A stretch of DNA of 59,507 nucleotides from Candidatus Sabulitectum sp. (GTDB lineage Bacteria; Fermentibacterota; Fermentibacteria; Fermentibacterales; JCC-6), in NCBI GenBank assembly GCA_023145375.1, contig JAGLDY010000007.1, forward strand, positions 68,391 to 127,897, in the 5' to 3' direction. This document shows, in pieces, positions 8,753-17,480 of the stretch. The notes below the pieces were generated by a model. That model was not told where the DNA came from. It made no database searches and was given only the letters and a program-made list of their open reading frames with translations. The position numbers and the translations under genes were made by a program. Every line of letters begins with the position of its first letter. Positions within the stretch are counted from its first letter, which is position 1.

Positions 8753-9706
8753 CTACTCTCCCTCTTCGTCCAGACTGTGTTGTTCCATGAGCATTTCCCA
8801 TCTGGGAGGGTTTACAAGGTCCACTTCTCTGAGCTCTGTTTTCACATAACCCAGTTCTGTTCGATCCCAGAGTCGCACAACAGCAATGTTATCATTGTCG
8901 CCTGCAATTGCGCCATCTGCTCTGCTGGGGAAACTCAGGGGCTCCTGATAGTAGACTTCAACTCTTGATGTATCCGGGTCAGATGTGGTGTAAGCCACAA
9001 ATATCCATGTTTGCACATTGATTGAGTCACCCCTGGCGCGACCTCTTCTATCAGGATTTTCCCAGAAAGTTAACACTTCGTCTTCCAATATCTCAAAAAT
9101 GTATTCTCCACCAAGAGGGTCGGAAAGTTCGAAGACATTGATCTCCAGGTTTTCCACATCAGCAGGTTTAAGGATAGCAGGATATCTGCCTGCCAGATAG
9201 GATGCCTGTTCTTCGCTGACCCTGATAAGAGCTGATCTTGATACCTCAACTCTCTTCCTCTGGGCGTACTGAGGGAATGGTAATCTTGAGAAAGTTTCCA
9301 GCCAGTCAGCTTCCATAAAGAGTGAGTCAGGGAAGTCCTGCTCTATAAGTCCTCCAACAATACCACCGTGTCTGTCATGGTTCGGGCAGGATATTGCGAA
9401 CTGAGTTCCCAGGGCAAGCTTTGGATCATAGTGGTACATTGAGTCAGAGAAACCATCTGCACGAAGGGAAGGGCAAACTGCCATGGTGTCTGAGAATGCA
9501 CCGTAGACCAGAAGAGAATCCAGGGTGGGAGCAGGAGAGCCGTCATTCATGTACATGTGATCTATGTTTGCGCTCGAGAGGTCGTACATCTGAACCCTGC
9601 AGTTCTCGCGAGGAACTCTGTACGTTTCAACCCGCTGGTGAATCCTGAAAATAAGTAACACAGCCAGGAGCACAATCAGCACTCTCACAAGAACCTTTGA
9701 ACCCAT
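8753..9706 (-). CDS. Membrane-anchored protein of unknown function
   Basis: A 317-residue protein that I do not recognise. It opens with a single hydrophobic segment (KVLVRVLIVLLAVLLIFRI) with no lipobox, so the rest is probably exported and anchored. The body holds CPNHDRHGG, which resembles the end of pseudopilin-like or periplasmic sensor proteins, and is rich in acidic residues. Two stretches, VCPSLR and SCPNHD, place two cysteines that could form a disulfide. ATG 9706 has a strong GGAGGG site. It is transcribed alone, ending at the 16-bp terminator. Confidence 0.6.
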   Translation of the reverse strand: MGSKVLVRVLIVLLAVLLIFRIHQRVETYRVPRENCRVQMYDLSSANIDHMYMNDGSPAPTLDSLLVYGAFSDTMAVCPSLRADGFSDSMYHYDPKLALGTQFAISCPNHDRHGGIVGGLIEQDFPDSLFMEADWLETFSRLPFPQYAQRKRVEVSRSALIRVSEEQASYLAGRYPAILKPADVENLEINVFELSDPLGGEYIFEILEDEVLTFWENPDRRGRARGDSINVQTWIFVAYTTSDPDTSRVEVYYQEPLSFPSRADGAIAGDNDNIAVVRLWDRTELGYVKTELREVDLVNPPRWEMLMEQHSLDEEGE

Positions 9707-9832
9707 TTAGAACCCTCCGAAGGAAATGGTAAAATTTAGTGTTTCAAGTTTCAACAAGCCCTCACAACAGTCACACTAATTTACGACTGAAACGCCAACA
9801 GTGTCAACAAGGCACCAACTAACTAACTAACG

Positions 9833-10492
9833 CTACAAACGACCATCCGGTACAATCGGCTCGTAAATTCGGATCTCCACAAATCCCTCCGAGTATGCAA
9901 CCATATCACCACTGAAAGCAAGTGATGCTGAAGTAAGTCCTGAACCGATGCTAACTGCTTCCGTTACCACACTGTCCATTTGAAGAACAACTGAGGATGG
10001 GCCTGTAACGGTAATATGATCAGGTTCCACTCGTACGAAACGGAACCTGGAAGGAATCTCATCAGAGGATATCAACGCAACAGGAAGCCTGCGGCTCACA
10101 AGAGTATCGACTGTAAGGGAAACCTGAAAAGGAGTTACCTCGGTTACAACCACAGAACCTTGAGGATCAACATCTGATTGCCTTAATCCTACGGACACAG
10201 TGGCAGGGAAAGATTGGTCTCCAGGTATCTGTACGCTTTTTACGATCTCAGATAATGGTGAACTGATCTGAGAAGTGAGCATAGAAAGGCCGGATCCAGT
10301 TAGTGTAACGAAGGCAGAGTCCGAGTTGGATCCCATTACAATGTACCCCTCTGCAACTTCAATTATCAGAGGGACACCCTGTTTCACAGAGAAGCTCTCG
10401 CTGTCAATTGCAGCACCCCAGACCAAAGTGCCCACAAAAAGAGCCAGGGCTGCCCGGCTGAGCTTTTTAATCCTGGCCGGGTCGGTCTTCAT
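9833..10492 (-). CDS. YbbR-like (CdaR-type) domain protein
   Basis: A 219-residue protein with one N-terminal membrane segment (ALALFVGTLVWGAAI) followed by YbbR-like beta domains. The clearest is VEPDHITVTGPSSVV with the spaced strands before and after, the repeat signature of the family. In Firmicutes the relative CdaR regulates the diadenylate cyclase CdaA; no cyclase is in this window, so that role is not supported here. Its start lies inside the 3' end of the DUF3467 gene (26-base overlap), so the two are translated from one mRNA. Confidence 0.7.
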   Translation of the reverse strand: MKTDPARIKKLSRAALALFVGTLVWGAAIDSESFSVKQGVPLIIEVAEGYIVMGSNSDSAFVTLTGSGLSMLTSQISSPLSEIVKSVQIPGDQSFPATVSVGLRQSDVDPQGSVVVTEVTPFQVSLTVDTLVSRRLPVALISSDEIPSRFRFVRVEPDHITVTGPSSVVLQMDSVVTEAVSIGSGLTSASLAFSGDMVAYSEGFVEIRIYEPIVPDGRL

Positions 10493-10778
10493 TGCCAGGT
10501 GTGTTAAAACCTATGGAGTTCTGCTCTTTGGAATCGGCCAGTGCCCCATTCTTTGTTTCGTAGGTTTCTATCTGCTTTGAAAGTTGTTTCGCAAATGCTT
10601 TTGCTGCATGGGGAGACATAATGACCCTGGATTTCAAGCTGGCCGCAGAAGCACCGGGCATTATTCTTGCGAAGTCCAGTACGAATTCAGCCCTTGAGAA
10701 GGCAACCAGCACAAGATTGCTGTAGGTTCCGTCTGTGTCTTCAGGTTTAACATTGATGCGTGGTCTTTGTTTTACCAT
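10467..10778 (-). CDS. DUF3467 family protein
   Basis: A 103-residue soluble protein. YSNLVLVAFSRAEFVLDFARIMPG and KSRVIMSPHAAKAFAKQL match the DUF3467 pattern (Y-x-N-hydrophobic, EF-x-x-DF, R-hydrophobic-SP-x-H-A-K). The family is widespread, small and uncharacterised. The C-terminal tail (about 25 residues) is polar and overlaps the start of the YbbR-like gene. ATG 10778 has GGAG eight bases upstream. It is divergent from rfaE1, with only about 75 bases between start codons. Confidence 0.85.
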   Translation of the reverse strand: MVKQRPRINVKPEDTDGTYSNLVLVAFSRAEFVLDFARIMPGASAASLKSRVIMSPHAAKAFAKQLSKQIETYETKNGALADSKEQNSIGFNTPGNEDRPGQD

Positions 10779-10851
10779 TATTTTATCTCCATGGTTATGT
10801 TTATCCTAGCATTGTATGAATCCAGGCGGCGGTCAAGGTTTGGAGGTTGAA

Positions 10852-11847
10852 TTGATACCCGATAAAGACGTGCAAGGTCTTCTGGACAAGTTCAGAGGAA
10901 AAAAGATACTTGTGGTTGGCGATCTGGTGCTGGATCACTACCTTCAGGGAACAGTTTCAAGAATATCACCGGAGGCACCTGTTCCAGTAGTTGCTCTTGG
11001 AGATGGTTGCGAGAGAAAGATTCCGGGAGGAGCCGCTAATGTTGCTTTGAATGTATTGTCTCTGGGAGGCAAACCGGTCCTTGCTGGTGTTGTTGGTGGT
11101 GACAGTGATGGAGACACTCTCCTTAGGCTGCTTGCAGATGCCGGTGTGGATGTTAAGGCCGTGGTTATTGACAGCGGAAGACCCACAACGGTAAAAACAA
11201 GGATAATGAGCAAAAGCCAGCAGCTGATGAGGATCGACAGGGAGAAAGATTTCTTTCTCACGAGAGAGGTCGAAGAAGCCCTTACATCCAGGATTGATCC
11301 TGTGATGGATGATGTCAGTGCTGTAATTCTGGAAGATTATGACAAAGGTGTTCTTGCTCCCTCCACGATAAAGCACATCATAGACGCAGCTGTGGAGAGA
11401 AAAACACACATTGCAGTTGATCCTAAGATAAGAAATTTCTGGGAGTTTGCGCATTGTACCCTGTTCAAACCAAACCGTCATGAAGCGGGTATTGCACTGG
11501 GTATCAGCATAGACAGTGTGGAAAAGGCAATTGGTGCTGCTGTGGAGTTACGAAAACGCCTATCTGCTGAAGCTGTTCTTATTACTCTTGGTTCCAGCGG
11601 ATCTGTGCTTGTGCATGGGCAGGGTGAGCAGCCACAGCATCTTCCCACAGTGGCCAGACATGTTTTTGATGTTTCTGGTGCAGGGGATTCTGTCATAGCA
11701 GTCATGGGTCTTGCAGGTGGCTCCGGAGTGGCTGTGACTGATGCGGCAAAACTGGCTAACCTGGCTGCTGCAGCAGTTTGCGCTGAACCTGGTGTCTACC
11801 CTGTCAAACCCTCGGATATAATCAGAGAGGCCAGCAAATTTGAGTAA
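10852..11847 (+). CDS. rfaE1: D-glycero-beta-D-manno-heptose-7-phosphate kinase
   Basis: About 331 residues of the PfkB/ribokinase fold, equal to the N-terminal half of HldE. It phosphorylates heptose-7-phosphate at C1 in the ADP-heptose route for LPS inner core. VVGDLVLDHYLQG, the RISPEAPVPVV signature of HldE kinases, GGAANVALN, and the ATP-site DVSGAGDSV (anion hole GAGD with the catalytic Asp) are present. I prefer TTG 10852, five bases after GGAGG, over ATG 10816, which has no ribosome-binding site and lies outside the conserved region. The stop overlaps rfaE2 by 8 bases. Confidence 0.93.
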   Translation: MIPDKDVQGLLDKFRGKKILVVGDLVLDHYLQGTVSRISPEAPVPVVALGDGCERKIPGGAANVALNVLSLGGKPVLAGVVGGDSDGDTLLRLLADAGVDVKAVVIDSGRPTTVKTRIMSKSQQLMRIDREKDFFLTREVEEALTSRIDPVMDDVSAVILEDYDKGVLAPSTIKHIIDAAVERKTHIAVDPKIRNFWEFAHCTLFKPNRHEAGIALGISIDSVEKAIGAAVELRKRLSAEAVLITLGSSGSVLVHGQGEQPQHLPTVARHVFDVSGAGDSVIAVMGLAGGSGVAVTDAAKLANLAAAAVCAEPGVYPVKPSDIIREASKFE

Positions 11848-12322
11848 AAGCATTGAAAGAGCACCTGTTTTCACTGCTGATGAAGCTGCAGACCTTGCGC
11901 GCAGGCTCCGTGAAGAGGGAAAGCAGATCGTTTTTACCAACGGATGTTTTGATATTCTCCATCCCGGTCACCTGGAAATTCTTGAGAGGGCCAGAAAATT
12001 GGGTGACTTTCTCTTCGTCGGGCTGAACAGTGATGATTCCGTAAAAAGATTGAAGGGACATTCCCGACCTGTGCAGCGGTTGGACAGTCGCGCTGCAGTT
12101 CTTGCCAGTCTCAGATGTGTGGATTGTGTTATTCCGTTCTCCCAGGATACACCTCTGGAATTGATCAATGGAATACTGCCCGATATTCTGGTAAAAGGGG
12201 GAGATTACACAGTAGAGCAGGTGATAGGAGCGCAAACAGTGATAGGGAATGGCGGCAGAGTGGAGATCATACCTCTTGTGAAGGGGTATTCTACCACCGC
12301 AGTTATAAAGGAATTGCACTAG
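11840..12322 (+). CDS. rfaE2: D-glycero-beta-D-manno-heptose-1-phosphate adenylyltransferase
   Basis: A 160-residue cytidylyltransferase-like protein equal to the C-terminal half of HldE; it makes ADP-heptose from heptose-1-phosphate and ATP. FTNGCFDILHPGHLEIL carries the nucleotide-binding HxGH motif, and STTAVIKEL is the C-terminal ISSS/T-type motif. The start TTG 11840 lies within the end of rfaE1. In many proteobacteria the two activities are fused; here they are adjacent, overlapping genes. The stop overlaps the next gene's GTG by one base. Confidence 0.94.
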   Translation: MSKSIERAPVFTADEAADLARRLREEGKQIVFTNGCFDILHPGHLEILERARKLGDFLFVGLNSDDSVKRLKGHSRPVQRLDSRAAVLASLRCVDCVIPFSQDTPLELINGILPDILVKGGDYTVEQVIGAQTVIGNGGRVEIIPLVKGYSTTAVIKELH

Positions 12323-13866
12323 TGCCCGGAAAAGACAGCTTTGCAGTCCTCATATGTTTTCTCGTTCTCTGGTCTGTAACTGCTATCCCCATACTTCAAT
12401 CACCCCTCGGTGGTTATCCAGTTGTAGATGCCTCATGGCACAACATCTGGGCAAAGGAGATATCAAATGGGGATATCTTTGTCTACTCACCATATTTCAG
12501 GGCGCCTCTCTATCCCATTACCCTTGGCCTCGTTTATTTCTTTACCGGTGGTTCAATGCTCTCGGGAGTTCTGCTCAGTCTGTTGTTCAGCGTTCTGTCC
12601 CTTCACCTGGTTCACCGGATCGTTTATGAAAGAGCAGGGCGAATACCATCTCTTGTTGCAGCCTCGATATGGATGTTTTACGGAGTGAATCTTTTTTACA
12701 GCACCACTCTGCTTATTACGCCGATGTACACTTTTCTTCTCCTTTTGTCCTTTTTTCTGCTTGACAGGGAGAAACCGCACCCTCTGGGCTTGCTTGTTCT
12801 CGGGTTGGCAGCAATTTCCCGCCCAGGGGCAGTTATTCTATTTCCACTGGTTCTGATACTCTATCGCAGGGCATGGAAAAATGCATGGCTGCTGTTGACC
12901 CCTGTAATTCTTGTCTGGTCAATAAACCTGGTTCATGGAGACGGTGCAACAGTGATCTCCAGCCAGGGAGGTATAAATTTTTACATTGGAAATGGGCCGG
13001 AGGCAGATGGATTCACCGCATTTGCTTCACAGGGACAAGGAGCTCCCACAGATTCCCTGCCCTATCCGGATAATGTGTGGGCTGCAAGTTATGCCCCTTT
13101 TGAAAATAAAGTTTCCCCATCCGAGGTTTCATCATGGTGGTTTAACAGAACTGTTGACCATATCACAGATGACCCAATGGCTTTCGTTCTACTCTCCGTT
13201 CGGAAACTGATGTACATGATCTCACCTGTTGCAATACCTAGTAATTACGATGTTTACTATTACAGTATGTACTCTCCGGTGTTAAGAATTTTAGCAGGTT
13301 CGCCTAGTTTTCCTGTTTCCGGGCTGCTTATCTGGTTGATGTTACCAGGGGCAATACTTGCAGGAAGGCTGACAGGATGGGAGAAAAACACTCTGTTGTG
13401 GGTTGTTTGTCTTGCAGCGGGAATACTTCCATTCTTTGTAACTGCCAGATTTAGATTACCTGTTGTACCTTTCATGATTATATTACTGGCGCCTAGGGCT
13501 CTGAGGAATGCTAAAAAAAGCCTTCTGTTTGCTCCTGCAGGGATGGCCGTGGGCATTGGTCTGGCACTGATTACTGCTGGTACCGTTGAAACCGGCGGGG
13601 TCAATATGGCTTTCCATGATGGAGTTGCTCACTTTCAGCAGGGTCATGAACCCGAGGCTGAAACTCTCTTTTTGAAAGCAGTTGAGGTTGCTTTCAACAG
13701 AGAAGATGGAATAGATCTTAACGGAGTCGACGCTTTGTACAACGTAGGCATAATCTGTGTCAGAAGAGGTGATATCCAATCGGCGAGAATGTACTGGGAA
13801 ATGGTTATCGATAGGGATCCGGGATACATCCCCGCTCAGGAAGCACTCCTGGGGTTGACCCGGTAA
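12322..13866 (+). CDS. GT39-like membrane glycosyltransferase with C-terminal TPR
   Basis: A 514-residue polytopic membrane protein (10 or more segments) resembling the PMT/ArnT group, which transfers sugars from polyprenyl-phosphate donors on the periplasmic face. The first loop has VDASWHNIWAKE (acidic residue and His), followed by YFRAPLYP, where related enzymes keep a GHPP-type motif. LLIWLMLPG and RFRLPVVPFMI lie in late segments. A short TPR (about residues 435-510, ALYNVGIICVRRGD) is fused at the C-terminus. The start GTG 12322 shares one base with the rfaE2 stop, so it belongs to the heptose transcript and may act on LPS. Confidence 0.75.
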   Translation: MPGKDSFAVLICFLVLWSVTAIPILQSPLGGYPVVDASWHNIWAKEISNGDIFVYSPYFRAPLYPITLGLVYFFTGGSMLSGVLLSLLFSVLSLHLVHRIVYERAGRIPSLVAASIWMFYGVNLFYSTTLLITPMYTFLLLLSFFLLDREKPHPLGLLVLGLAAISRPGAVILFPLVLILYRRAWKNAWLLLTPVILVWSINLVHGDGATVISSQGGINFYIGNGPEADGFTAFASQGQGAPTDSLPYPDNVWAASYAPFENKVSPSEVSSWWFNRTVDHITDDPMAFVLLSVRKLMYMISPVAIPSNYDVYYYSMYSPVLRILAGSPSFPVSGLLIWLMLPGAILAGRLTGWEKNTLLWVVCLAAGILPFFVTARFRLPVVPFMIILLAPRALRNAKKSLLFAPAGMAVGIGLALITAGTVETGGVNMAFHDGVAHFQQGHEPEAETLFLKAVEVAFNREDGIDLNGVDALYNVGIICVRRGDIQSARMYWEMVIDRDPGYIPAQEALLGLTR

Positions 13867-13928
13867 TTCTATTGAGCCATAAAACCCGTAATTCTCTAAA
13901 GTAACATAGTTTGTTTATGGAGGCTGTT

Positions 13929-16019
13929 TTGAATTCTAAATTTCTGTTTGACTATCTTCCCCTTGTGGTTGCCATTATGGCTGGAGTTGTCGCCTGGCTT
14001 ACCTATCTTACAGTTGGTAAGAAATCCCAGGGAACCGACAAGATGAAGAAGCTTGCTTTGATGATCCGTTCAGGTGCCATGACATACCTGAAGACCCAGT
14101 ACAGGATCCTTTTCATTTTCGTAGTTGTTGTTGCTCTCCTTTTGTTCTTCGGTGTTAACAGAGCAACGGCTGTTGCATTTGTCGCCGGTGCTCTTTTCAG
14201 CATGATAGCCGGAGTAGCAGGTATGAAAGCAGCTACAATGGGTAATGTAAGAACAACACAGGCAGCCAGGAATAACATTTCCGACGCGCTTTCAGTTGCT
14301 TTCGGCAGCGGAAGCGTGATGGGGTTTGCCGTGGCTGGACTGGGGCTTCTTGGAGTCTCGGCATTTTATCTTTTCTTCCATGAAGTGGAAGTTGTAAAGG
14401 TGTTCCTGCAGAACCTGCTGGGAATGGAATCCATAGACCTTAACAGCATTGCCGGATTCGGTATGGGAGCCAGCAGCATAGCTCTCTTCGCCAGGGTTGG
14501 TGGGGGCATTTTTACTAAAAGTGCTGATGTGGGAGCTGACCTTGTAGGCAAGATCGAGGCGGGTATTCCCGAGGATGACCCTCGTAACCCGGCAGTTATA
14601 GCAGATAATGTTGGAGACAATGTAGGTGATGTGGCGGGAATGGGAGCCGACCTCTTTGAATCCTTTGTCGGCTGTATCATTGCAGCAATCGTTCTTGCGT
14701 TCGGTATGGATACTGCAGGAGTCTCGGCGTTGTTCACAGGTGCTGTTGCTGACATTGCACACATTGGGAAGACATCACTTATTGCTCTTCCTCTGGTTCT
14801 TGCGGCACTTGGTACTCTTGCCAGTTTTGCCGGGGCACTGTTCGTGAAGCTGTTCAGTAAGGGTTCACCCCACGACGTGCTTCGTAATGCAACTTTTCTC
14901 AGTGCTGTTCTTGCAATCCTTTCCGCCTTCTGGGCTGTTAACTTCCTGGGTATCTCCACAGGAGTGTTCTGGGCTATTACTTCAGGAGTGATAGCTGGTA
15001 CTGCAATTGGCCTGATCACAGAGTACTACACCAGCAGCAAGCCTGTGAAGCAGATCGCAGATGCAACAAAAACCGGCCCCGCTACAACAATTATTGAGGG
15101 AATTGCCGTGGGTATGGAATCCACTGCAGGACCTGTACTGTTCATAGTAGCAGCCATTCTTGTGAGTTATCACTTTGCAGGTCTATACGGAATAGCACTG
15201 GCTGCTCTCGGGATGCTGATGAATGTTGGAATGACCATGTCAGTGGATGCTTATGGTCCCGTTGCAGACAATGCAGGTGGTATTGCCGAGATGGCCGGCC
15301 TCCCCGAGGATGTGCGTAAAAGAACTGACAAACTCGATGCACTGGGCAATACAACTGCGGCAATGGGTAAAGGTTTTGCCATTGGTTCTGCAGCTCTTAC
15401 TTCTCTGGCTCTTTTCTCCGCATACGCAGAGGTATCAGGGTTGTTTGAGGTGGGGATCAATATTCTAAACCCCAACGTGGTGGCCGGGTTGTTCATCGGA
15501 GGTCTTCTTCCATTTATTTTTGCATCAATTACCCTGAGGGCAGTGGGAAAGACAGCCATGAAAATGGTTGAAGAGGTTCGGAGACAATTCCGCGAGATCA
15601 AGGGTCTCATGGAGGGAACGGCTGAACCTGAAACGGAGATATGCGTGGATATTGCCACAAGAGGAGCTCTTCATGAGATGATCCTTCCGGGGATCATGGC
15701 CCTTGTGGTTCCTGTGATCGTCTATTTCGCATTCGGGGATGGTGGAGCTGAAACCCTTGGTGGTCTTCTCGCAGGTTCAATAGTAACGGGAGTTCTGCTT
15801 GCTATCTTTATGTCTAACAGCGGTGGAGCATGGGATAACGCTAAAAAGTATATTGAAGCCGGACACATGGGAGGAAAAGGTTCCCCCAGTCATGACGCAG
15901 CTGTTATGGGTGATACAGTTGGTGATCCTTTCAAGGACACCAGTGGACCATCTCTTAATATTCTCATCAAACTTATGACTGTTGTCGCCCTGGTTCTTGC
16001 ACAGGTTCAGGTCGGCTGA
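13929..16019 (+). CDS. hppA: Membrane-bound ion-translocating pyrophosphatase
   Basis: About 696 residues and some 16 membrane segments. It couples pyrophosphate hydrolysis to H+ or Na+ export. [13 protein letters not shown] with [19 protein letters not shown] and the C-terminal [12 protein letters not shown] are the Mg-pyrophosphate sites. The string [15 protein letters not shown] has Ala where K+-independent enzymes carry Lys, so this is probably the K+-dependent type; whether it pumps H+ or Na+ I cannot tell. The frame is open from a TTG at 13911, but TTG 13929 sits five bases after GGAGG, as in rfaE1, and is preferred. It recovers energy from biosynthetic PPi, useful to an anaerobe. Confidence 0.97.
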   Translation: MNSKFLFDYLPLVVAIMAGVVAWLTYLTVGKKSQGTDKMKKLALMIRSGAMTYLKTQYRILFIFVVVVALLLFFGVNRATAVAFVAGALFSMIAGVAGMKAATMGNVRTTQAARNNISDALSVAFGSGSVMGFAVAGLGLLGVSAFYLFFHEVEVVKVFLQNLLGMESIDLNSIAGFGMGASSIALFARVGGGIFTKSADVGADLVGKIEAGIPEDDPRNPAVIADNVGDNVGDVAGMGADLFESFVGCIIAAIVLAFGMDTAGVSALFTGAVADIAHIGKTSLIALPLVLAALGTLASFAGALFVKLFSKGSPHDVLRNATFLSAVLAILSAFWAVNFLGISTGVFWAITSGVIAGTAIGLITEYYTSSKPVKQIADATKTGPATTIIEGIAVGMESTAGPVLFIVAAILVSYHFAGLYGIALAALGMLMNVGMTMSVDAYGPVADNAGGIAEMAGLPEDVRKRTDKLDALGNTTAAMGKGFAIGSAALTSLALFSAYAEVSGLFEVGINILNPNVVAGLFIGGLLPFIFASITLRAVGKTAMKMVEEVRRQFREIKGLMEGTAEPETEICVDIATRGALHEMILPGIMALVVPVIVYFAFGDGGAETLGGLLAGSIVTGVLLAIFMSNSGGAWDNAKKYIEAGHMGGKGSPSHDAAVMGDTVGDPFKDTSGPSLNILIKLMTVVALVLAQVQVG

Positions 16020-16040
16020 GCTTGAGGAAAGGAAACGAGT

Positions 16041-16283
16041 ATGAGTGAGACTCTTGATTTCAACGAAAAAAATGTGAGAGCCAAGCTGGAGGAAGTTCGC
16101 CCTATGCTTCAAGCTGATGGTGGAGATATTGAGTTTGTGGCAATAGATGATAAGGTTGTGCAGGTTCGCCTTCAGGGTTCCTGCAACGGATGTGCTTTTG
16201 CAACTATGACACTGCAGTTCGGAGTTGAAAAATCTCTTAAGAAGTATTTCCCTGATATGGAGCGGGTTGAGAACGTACAGTAA
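16041..16283 (+). CDS. NifU C-terminal-domain (Nfu) Fe-S carrier
   Basis: An 80-residue stand-alone Nfu domain that carries or delivers [4Fe-4S] clusters. The pattern LQADGGDIEFV followed by GSCNGCAFATMTL contains the CxxC pair that binds a cluster between two monomers. Its length equals the isolated domain; no A-type scaffold is fused. ATG 16041 has AGGAAAGGAAA upstream. It lies 21 bases after hppA and overlaps rsmB by 17 bases. Fe-S-rich enzymes in this window (hydrogenase, xanthine dehydrogenase, BioB) are plausible clients. Confidence 0.93.
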   Translation: MSETLDFNEKNVRAKLEEVRPMLQADGGDIEFVAIDDKVVQVRLQGSCNGCAFATMTLQFGVEKSLKKYFPDMERVENVQ

Positions 16284-17469
16284 TAACAAGGGAACTGCTT
16301 CAAGGATCCAGGCATGTTTTCTGTTAAGGGGGAGCTCGCAGCAGCTCCCCCTTTCTTCAGAGGATATGGCTTTTGCCACCAGGATGTACCGTGAGGCAGT
16401 TATCTGGCGGAAGAGAATAGATCATGCATTGAGCAGGTATGTCAGGCAGTCACTGGAAACTCTTGATGCTGATGTTCTCTGCAGCCTTAGAATAGGGGCG
16501 GTACAGCTTCTTATTCTTTCCACTCCTGCGCATGCTGCGGTTTCTGCAACAGTTGAGGCACATTCCCGCCACAAGACCAGAGGTCTGGTGAATGCAGTTC
16601 TTCGGAAGATCGCCGGGCACCGCGAAAAAGATGACTTGCCCCTGCATGTTAAATACTCTCATCCAGAGGCACTGGTCAGCAGATGGATCAGTCGTTTTGG
16701 CGAAAGCGAAACAGAAAAGCTGCTTATCTGGAATAATCAACCTCCCCCTCTAGGAGGATACGCATTCGGCAGGATCCCTGAAGACTCTCTTCCCGGAGCT
16801 TATCTTGACCGTTACAGAATCCTGGAAAGACACGGGGCTTTTCAGCCTCCGGAAGAATTTTACGTACAGGATGAATCTTCTGCCATGGTGGGTCAGGGTA
16901 TGGCGAGCCTACCGGGAGAGACAGTTCTGGAGGTAGGAGCTGCTCCTGGAGGCAAAACAGCCCATTTAAATGGAACCGGACTCATAATCTCGCTGGACAA
17001 GAAGAGAAGAAGAATGAGAAGGTGGCTGGAAAACAGAGATAGAATGAACTGGAATAGTTGTTTCCCGGTGGCAGCGGATTGCGCGAGACTTCCGTTCAGA
17101 AAAGAATTCGATAAAGTAATCGTCGATGCTCCCTGTACAAACACAGGGGTTTACAGACGACGATTTGATGCAAGGTGGAACTGGACACCCAGGCTTGAGC
17201 AGGGACTCATACTTATTCAGCGAAAGATGCTTCATGATTCAGCCAGGGCAGTTAAGCCCGGAGGTGTTCTGGTATATTCTACCTGTAGTATAGAACCAGC
17301 TGAGAACTCTGAGGTGGTTCGCCATTTTGAAGAGAGAAATACGATATTTGAAAGAATTCCTTTCCCCGGGCCGGAGAGCCTTATCACCAGTGGAGGGTTT
17401 CTTTCTATTTTCCCCCCTGATGCAGGGCTGGATGGACTGTTTGCAGCTTCCTGGGTACGAAAGAACTGA
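16267..17469 (+). CDS. rsmB: RsmB-type 16S rRNA (cytosine-5) methyltransferase
   Basis: About 400 residues. An N-terminal NusB-like helical domain (about 10-120) precedes a SAM-dependent methyltransferase domain. VLEVGAAPGGKT binds SAM, DAPCTNTG holds the motif IV cysteine, and VYSTCSIEPAEN holds the motif VI catalytic cysteine. In E. coli RsmB methylates C967 of 16S rRNA. No ATG lies at the expected N-terminus; TTG 16267 after GGAG is preferred and overlaps the Nfu gene. A perfect 11-bp hairpin sits inside codons 20-29 (separate entry). fmt, the common neighbour, is absent. Confidence 0.88.
   Translation: MRTYSNNKGTASRIQACFLLRGSSQQLPLSSEDMAFATRMYREAVIWRKRIDHALSRYVRQSLETLDADVLCSLRIGAVQLLILSTPAHAAVSATVEAHSRHKTRGLVNAVLRKIAGHREKDDLPLHVKYSHPEALVSRWISRFGESETEKLLIWNNQPPPLGGYAFGRIPEDSLPGAYLDRYRILERHGAFQPPEEFYVQDESSAMVGQGMASLPGETVLEVGAAPGGKTAHLNGTGLIISLDKKRRRMRRWLENRDRMNWNSCFPVAADCARLPFRKEFDKVIVDAPCTNTGVYRRRFDARWNWTPRLEQGLILIQRKMLHDSARAVKPGGVLVYSTCSIEPAENSEVVRHFEERNTIFERIPFPGPESLITSGGFLSIFPPDAGLDGLFAASWVRKN
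16326..16353 (+). promoter_or_regulatory. Terminator-like hairpin inside the 5' coding region of rsmB
   Basis: AAGGGGGAGCT (16326-16336) pairs perfectly with AGCTCCCCCTT (16343-16353) across a 6-base loop and is followed by TCTTC. It would be a terminator by shape, but it falls within the rsmB reading frame. It could attenuate rsmB relative to hppA and nfu, depending on whether ribosomes cover it. Confidence 0.5.
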
Positions 17470-17480
17470 GAGGATATGAA

